10,839 bases of DNA, from assembly GCA_049964535.1 (NCBI GenBank), contig JBMFXG010000088.1, forward strand, positions 1 through 10,839, in the 5' to 3' direction. Below, in pieces: positions 7,184 through 10,839 of this stretch. The position numbers and the translations under genes were made by a program. The DNA is from JAJYZP01 sp049964535. Lineage in GTDB: Bacteria; Actinomycetota; Acidimicrobiia; Acidimicrobiales; Acidimicrobiaceae. The notes under the pieces were generated by a model. It did not search any database and had not been told where the DNA came from. It saw only the letters and a list, made by a program, of their open reading frames with translations. Within the stretch, counting starts at the first letter, position 1, and each line of letters begins with the position of its first letter.

Positions 7184-8178
7184 CGGTCTAATCCAGTGGT
7201 GGAGATGTGTGAGCTGAACGCTCGGCGAAGTGCCGTTAGCTCAAGGGTCATCCAGCTTTGGTAGCTCGAGGCTGCACTGGGCATTGTTTCGTAGACCGCC
7301 ACGATGGGCACCTTAGCTTGACGGGCAGCGTCGATGAAGCTTTGCGTCAGCGGATCGGTTACTTGGACATTGTAGACCAGTGCGCTAACGAGATGGTGGG
7401 AGAGCAGACGATTCTCTGTGGTGACGCTCTGAGGGGAGGGATCGGTACCGTTCATGATTGCACTCTGCAGCGCCCATGGCGTCTTTACCTGAACTCCAAG
7501 TGCGGCCAGGAGGTAGTCTGCTACGGGTTCGGTCGTCGCAACACTCCTCTCGGCAAATCTAGCTTTAAAGTGTTGAATCGCCGAGAGCAGCGAGTTGTAC
7601 GAGATGAGAAACTTCTTTTCTTGAATCTGAAAGTATGTCTTGTGGGCCGGTTCGAGGTGTGCGAGGTCTCGCTCGAGCACTTCGGAAACGATTCTCATGG
7701 TCGTAGGTAAGTACCAGAGATGAGGATTCTTGGTCGAACTCGGCAGTTGAAGAAGGTTCTGGACATTCAGAACGACTCGTTTGGGAGCTGGCGAAGCAGC
7801 GAGCAGTTTGGTGAGAAAGGAATCGTAGCCGAGCCCGTTTTGAATCACGAGGTTTGCGCTGCTCACGACCTGAGCCACCGAGGGTGAGACCTCGTACGTG
7901 TGGGGATCGGTATTGGGATTCGACATAATGGACGACACGTGTACGAAATGCCCTCCGATCTGCTGTGCAATGTTCCCGTACTCGTTCTCGCCTGCCACGA
8001 TCGAGAGAACTTTGTCCGAAGAGCTCGATGCCCCCGCCGAGGAAGTGCAGCTAGACAAGGTGATTACGAGGGCCATGCCGACGGCGATCCGTGGTAGCAG
8101 TGAGCACAAGTGGTGCGGGGAACGAGGCTTTGAAACCTTGATGGCTGTGTCGTTGGTACCTGCACGTTTGAAGGTCAT
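7180..8178 (-). CDS. Metal ABC transporter substrate-binding lipoprotein
   Basis: A 332-residue TroA/ZnuA-superfamily protein that captures a divalent metal outside the membrane and delivers it to the permeases. A basic N-terminus and hydrophobic segment end in the lipobox LSSC with Cys44 as lipid site. Likely metal ligands are His93 (DPHTYE), His153 (NPHLWY), Glu217 (TEPVADYL) and Glu297 (YETMP). A typical ZnuA has a third histidine at the Glu217 position; Mn-binding relatives use His-His-Glu-Asp. There is no His/Asp-rich loop. The C-terminal NVQVTDP, ETMP and SYQSWM segments match an actinobacterial/Gram-positive branch of the family. The ATG at 8178-8176 has no usable ribosome site but lies six bases after a TATACT box, which supports a leaderless start; later starts would cut into the signal peptide. 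It is the first gene of the operon. Confidence 0.9.
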   Translation of the reverse strand: MTFKRAGTNDTAIKVSKPRSPHHLCSLLPRIAVGMALVITLSSCTSSAGASSSSDKVLSIVAGENEYGNIAQQIGGHFVHVSSIMSNPNTDPHTYEVSPSVAQVVSSANLVIQNGLGYDSFLTKLLAASPAPKRVVLNVQNLLQLPSSTKNPHLWYLPTTMRIVSEVLERDLAHLEPAHKTYFQIQEKKFLISYNSLLSAIQHFKARFAERSVATTEPVADYLLAALGVQVKTPWALQSAIMNGTDPSPQSVTTENRLLSHHLVSALVYNVQVTDPLTQSFIDAARQAKVPIVAVYETMPSAASSYQSWMTLELTALRRAFSSHISTTGLDR

Positions 8179-8184
8179 GCTCTC

Positions 8185-8190
8185 AGTATA
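8185..8190 (-). promoter_or_regulatory. -10 box of a probably leaderless promoter
   Basis: TATACT reads on the minus strand from 8190 to 8185. Six bases (GAGAGC) separate it from the ATG of the binding-protein gene, so transcription should begin at or next to the A of the start codon. Leaderless mRNAs of this layout are common in actinobacteria. No good -35 is visible; that position is occupied by the palindrome at 8194-8222. Confidence 0.65.
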
Positions 8191-8193
8191 GAT

Positions 8194-8222
8194 ACAATAA
8201 TGAGACTCATTCTCATTATTGT
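8194..8222. promoter_or_regulatory. Palindromic Fur/Zur-like operator for the metal-uptake operon
   Basis: Perfect 12-base arms, ACAATAATGAGA (8194-8205) and TCTCATTATTGT (8211-8222), flank a 5-base centre. The core around base 8208 reads on the minus strand as TGAGAAT-G-AGTCTCA, a 7-1-7 inverted repeat as in Fur-family boxes, and the AATAATGA flanks resemble Fur/Zur sites. It covers the expected -35 region just upstream of the TATACT box, where a metal-loaded repressor would block RNA polymerase. The regulator gene is not in the window, so Zur, Fur and a manganese sensor all remain possible. Confidence 0.8.
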
Positions 8223-8359
8223 CGTGGTGCGGCTTTGACCTGGCTACGTCGGTGGGTGTCGCTCGTGGACTCGAAATCGCTGTCGGTGATGGTGAGTGAG
8301 GTCATCGAGTCATGCAATCGTGCGCACTCACGATGACTGAGGTCGCCGTAGCATCGAAT

Positions 8360-9802
8360 TCATGGAGTAATCTCTCCCGATGCTCGGGGATAGTCGTAGG
8401 TGACTACTCGACCGTGACGGTCAAAGCGGTAGCGCGATTCGGGAGGAATCCGACCGGTATCGAGGTCTTCGATGAGAGAGATCAAGGGGTCGCCAACGGC
8501 CGGCTCACCGATCTCATTGATGACCGAGATGTGTCGGACGAACGTGATGCCTGGACGGCCTCGGTGCTGGTAGGTCACTGAAATTTCAGAGCGGGGCCAG
8601 AGGCTATCGGTGATTTCGACCGATTCGATGGTGCCGTAATGGAGCTGAATCGGTCCCGATCTCTTCCCGTCTCTTGTAACCCAACCCGTAAGTAGCGCTT
8701 CGGTGAGCTCGTGAGCAGTCTTTAATACCGTGGCTAAGGATCCCTTGGACAGAACAGCTGGGACGAGTCCTTGGAGGTTGGGTAGGGGCAACTCTCTCTC
8801 GTTCAAGAGCGTCTCGAGCTGGTCAGTATTGCGACGGTGTCGCACAAGTTTGGAACCATGCATCGTATGGACGATGCAGTACAGCGAGTCGTTGCACTCG
8901 ACGCTCTGTCCAAGTCGACCGCCAAGAAGTACTGAGTGCGCAACCTCATCGCCGGGAAGTGGCCAGATAACGATCCCGTTCTGCTCGCGTAGTACGGCAG
9001 CCCGAGGGGATTGTCGAGAGAGCTGCAGGAGTCGATGCACGTCATTTCCGTTTGCATCGAGCGTGGGGAGGTCTCTACGATAGTCATCGGGAAGGTGCAT
9101 CCAGCCAGGCCGATGTAGGTCTCGCGTAGTTTCGAGCTGAATAGGTCTGGTACAGCTTGGCGAAATCTTCCACCGTTGTCGGAACCACTGCGGCGTGGCG
9201 GTCTCATCGAAGATCTCGAGATCCACGACGAGATCCTCGCCGAGGAGTTCACTGTGATGGTACCGGCCGGTGAGCAGGTGCTCCGGTCCATGACCGCCGC
9301 TCGTTTCCACGAGCGAAATAACGACGAAGGCACTCGAAGCTGAAGAGGCAGACGAACCACTGGCTCTGTGCTCCAGGACCACCCAGCAGTGCTGGTCGTA
9401 AGGGTTGATGGCTACAATTGGGGCGTCGAAAAGAAATCGTGCAATCGGCTCATTTGGTCTAATTAAGATGAGTTCCGACTCTCTCGGCGTCCGGACGTAC
9501 CACAGTTGCGAGCCGACGGCTCGAAAGATAGTCGGTATTTTTGTGACTTCAGGGAGCCGATGGAGTCGCCACTGAGAGTTTTCTTCGCAGTTGCGTTGTG
9601 CGACAAACGGTAGAAGCTGATCGCCGATGGTCACCGTACCGTGCTCGATCGTGAGCGTCGCTGGCTGCAGGTAGCGCTCCATGATTCCATGGTAGTGAAG
9701 TTCTTCGCTGAGAAAACTGAACAGTTCACGACTGCCACTCTCTCGGTGGTCTGCTGAGATCTTGAACTGCTGCCGTACCCAATCGATCGTTAGATCTCGC
9801 AT
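8360..9802 (-). CDS. Unrecognised 480-residue protein, beta-rich
   Basis: I do not recognise this protein. It has no signal peptide or membrane helix, so it is probably cytoplasmic. The composition suggests mainly beta structure: repeated short hydrophobic strands separated by charged turns (for example 97-140, 185-200 and 285-330). A Ser/Ala-rich linker at about 147-158 may divide two domains. The N-terminal 45 residues look helical and the C-terminus ends in a polar YRFDRHGRVVTYDYP segment. A beta-propeller-like fold is possible but not shown. The start ATG (9802-9800) is supported by AAGGA (9813-9809) with 6 bases between. Real coding is supported by its length, ribosome site and ordinary composition. 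Upstream is a gene for a membrane-anchored protein 104 bases away; downstream, after 181 bases, is the independently controlled metal operon. Confidence 0.8.
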   Translation of the reverse strand: MRDLTIDWVRQQFKISADHRESGSRELFSFLSEELHYHGIMERYLQPATLTIEHGTVTIGDQLLPFVAQRNCEENSQWRLHRLPEVTKIPTIFRAVGSQLWYVRTPRESELILIRPNEPIARFLFDAPIVAINPYDQHCWVVLEHRASGSSASSASSAFVVISLVETSGGHGPEHLLTGRYHHSELLGEDLVVDLEIFDETATPQWFRQRWKISPSCTRPIQLETTRDLHRPGWMHLPDDYRRDLPTLDANGNDVHRLLQLSRQSPRAAVLREQNGIVIWPLPGDEVAHSVLLGGRLGQSVECNDSLYCIVHTMHGSKLVRHRRNTDQLETLLNERELPLPNLQGLVPAVLSKGSLATVLKTAHELTEALLTGWVTRDGKRSGPIQLHYGTIESVEITDSLWPRSEISVTYQHRGRPGITFVRHISVINEIGEPAVGDPLISLIEDLDTGRIPPESRYRFDRHGRVVTYDYPRASGEITP

Positions 9803-9820
9803 CGGAGATCCTTGGGTATT

Positions 9821-9840
9821 CGCTACTGAAGGCAGTAGCG
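9821..9840. other. Perfect hairpin before the 480-residue gene
   Basis: CGCTACTG (9821-9828) and CAGTAGCG (9833-9840) form an 8-bp perfect stem around a 4-base loop. In the minus-strand transcript it sits 66 bases beyond the upstream gene's stop and ends 7 bases before the AAGGA ribosome site of the 480-residue gene. No U-run follows, so it is more likely a leader or processing hairpin than a strong intrinsic terminator. Confidence 0.65.
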
Positions 9841-9906
9841 TGAGTGCAGCCCGAACGATGTGGCCAAGCTTTGTACGAGTCGGAATCAGGTCGTTCTTGA
9901 TGTTGG

Positions 9907-10839
9907 TCAGGCCGTTTCCACGGCAGCGGCCCTCCGTGTCTTTGGGAGTTTTATGAGCCCCAAGTAGGCGGCTAGCCCGACCAGGCCAAGATTGATACTG
10001 AGGTCAAGCCAGAAGAGTACCGTGACCGTCAGTTGACTCACGTTAATGATGACCCTATCTGCTCCTTTGGGGACCGTGACCCCACTCCAAATGCCATCAA
10101 CGGTGATGAGCTGAGCTGGAGCACCATTGACCGTTACGGATGAACCCGGCGGAACGGTCGCTCGCAAGACCACGAACTCTTTGACAGGAGAGGTAAAGGT
10201 AGCCCTCAGCGAGTTTGAGGACTGTGAGACAGTGACTGAGGTGACAAGCTCGCCCTGAGCCGAGCTTGAGAGGGATCGAGCAAGGGACCGTGAGGCGACG
10301 GTAGCGATAGCGTTTGAGATAATCTCACCGTGGTGAACCAGGTTCGGGTCGCTCAAGATTTCGTTGGGAACCCATACTTTGGAGGCGTTGGCCGCCATGT
10401 CAAGTCCGTAGATATTGAGTCGCAGACCGCCGATGACCGTTGCGCCTAGGTCGGTTATTGAAGGCGTTGTGACGATCACTGCGTTGAAGGGTTGGAAGCT
10501 TGGCTCAGCTGATTCCTGCTGCAAGAGCGCTGTGTATGCGCTCTGATACGGTCGCAGGCCCAATGCGATTTTGGGCGAGGTGTTGTGTGGCGATACGGCC
10601 CACTGGAGGAGTAGGGGAGAGTCGCCGGTGAGAGGGTAGCGACTTTGCAGGTAGTTGTGTGTGAGGTAGAGTGAGACGAGGTGTGTCAACGCGCCAAATT
10701 CTGTGGACGTCAGCCGAGCGGTCTGCGTTGTTGTCGGCGCTGTAATAGGGAGTGTACCTGGTGTGATGACGGCCCCAACTCCAATGGTTGCGAGCTCGTC
10801 GAGGTGTAGGGGCGTTGCAATCAGGTTGTAGAGAGCAGG
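9907..10839 (-). CDS. C-terminal part of a membrane-anchored protein, possibly YfhO/GT-C-like (cut by window edge)
   Basis: The reading frame is open from the right edge, giving 310 visible residues, so the true start lies outside the window; the TTG at 10689 is not a credible start because the frame continues upstream. Most of the visible part looks extracytoplasmic, rich in Ser, Thr and Val with short strands. The early segment ELATIGVGAVITPGTLPIT resembles the LGV-YV- stretch of YfhO-type membrane proteins, and SVTVNGAPAQL...SGVTVPKGADRVIINVS resembles the beta domain that precedes their last helix. One hydrophobic segment follows (about 24 residues, VLFWLDLSINLGLVGLAAYLGLI), then a short basic cytoplasmic tail. 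YfhO relatives and GT-C glycosyltransferases act on lipid-linked sugars of the cell envelope. The assignment rests on architecture and short resemblances only. Confidence 0.5.
   Translation of the reverse strand, partial: PALYNLIATPLHLDELATIGVGAVITPGTLPITAPTTTQTARLTSTEFGALTHLVSLYLTHNYLQSRYPLTGDSPLLLQWAVSPHNTSPKIALGLRPYQSAYTALLQQESAEPSFQPFNAVIVTTPSITDLGATVIGGLRLNIYGLDMAANASKVWVPNEILSDPNLVHHGEIISNAIATVASRSLARSLSSSAQGELVTSVTVSQSSNSLRATFTSPVKEFVVLRATVPPGSSVTVNGAPAQLITVDGIWSGVTVPKGADRVIINVSQLTVTVLFWLDLSINLGLVGLAAYLGLIKLPKTRRAAAVETA

Noticed and set aside
8292..8337. Overlapping inverted repeats (GTGAGTG/CACTCAC and GTCATCG/CGATGAC) after the 480-residue gene
   Set aside because: Seven-base arms with wide loops and no U-run; they compete with each other and are too weak to call a terminator.

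Overview
Nearly every gene in this window lies on the minus strand, so the transcriptional order runs from the right edge (10839) to the left edge (1). By eye the DNA is moderately GC-rich. GTG starts are common, one operon appears to begin with a leaderless mRNA, and genes within that operon overlap by 1 or 4 bases. These traits fit an actinobacterium. A moderate-GC member of the Acidimicrobiia is a guess from overall character, not from a marker gene.

Right part (8360-10839). The window opens inside a large membrane-anchored protein whose visible part resembles the extracytoplasmic C-terminus of YfhO/GT-C-type membrane proteins. A 104-base gap containing a perfect 8-bp hairpin follows, then an unrecognised, beta-rich 480-residue protein.

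Middle (4561-8222). A four-gene metal-uptake ABC operon is laid out as lipoprotein substrate-binding protein, ATPase, permease, permease. This is the gene order of SitABCD/TroABCD-type systems. The junctions are ATGA, ATGA and TAGTG overlaps, so translation is probably coupled. A 29-base near-perfect palindrome with 12-bp arms sits just upstream of a -10 box, and that box is six bases from the first ATG. This looks like a Fur-family (Zur/Fur-like) operator on a leaderless promoter. The predicted metal ligands are His-His-Glu-Glu and there is no His-rich loop, so the metal (Zn, Mn or Fe) is not settled.

Left part (1-3908). After a 652-base gap with no convincing gene come an APC-family permease and, 177 bases further on, an acetamidase/formamidase-family hydrolase. 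Two inverted repeats lie between them. A 960-base gap with no convincing gene follows, carrying a 22-base tandem repeat just past the amidase. The window ends in the first 96 codons of formate-tetrahydrofolate ligase (fhs). If the amidase uses formamide, these three genes could import an amide-type nitrogen source, release ammonia and formate, and pass the formate into one-carbon metabolism. That link is inference.

I saw no tRNA, rRNA, CRISPR array or insertion sequence. I found no clearly new multi-gene system. The least explained items are the 480-residue orphan, the operator with its leaderless start, and the structured spacer between permease and amidase.
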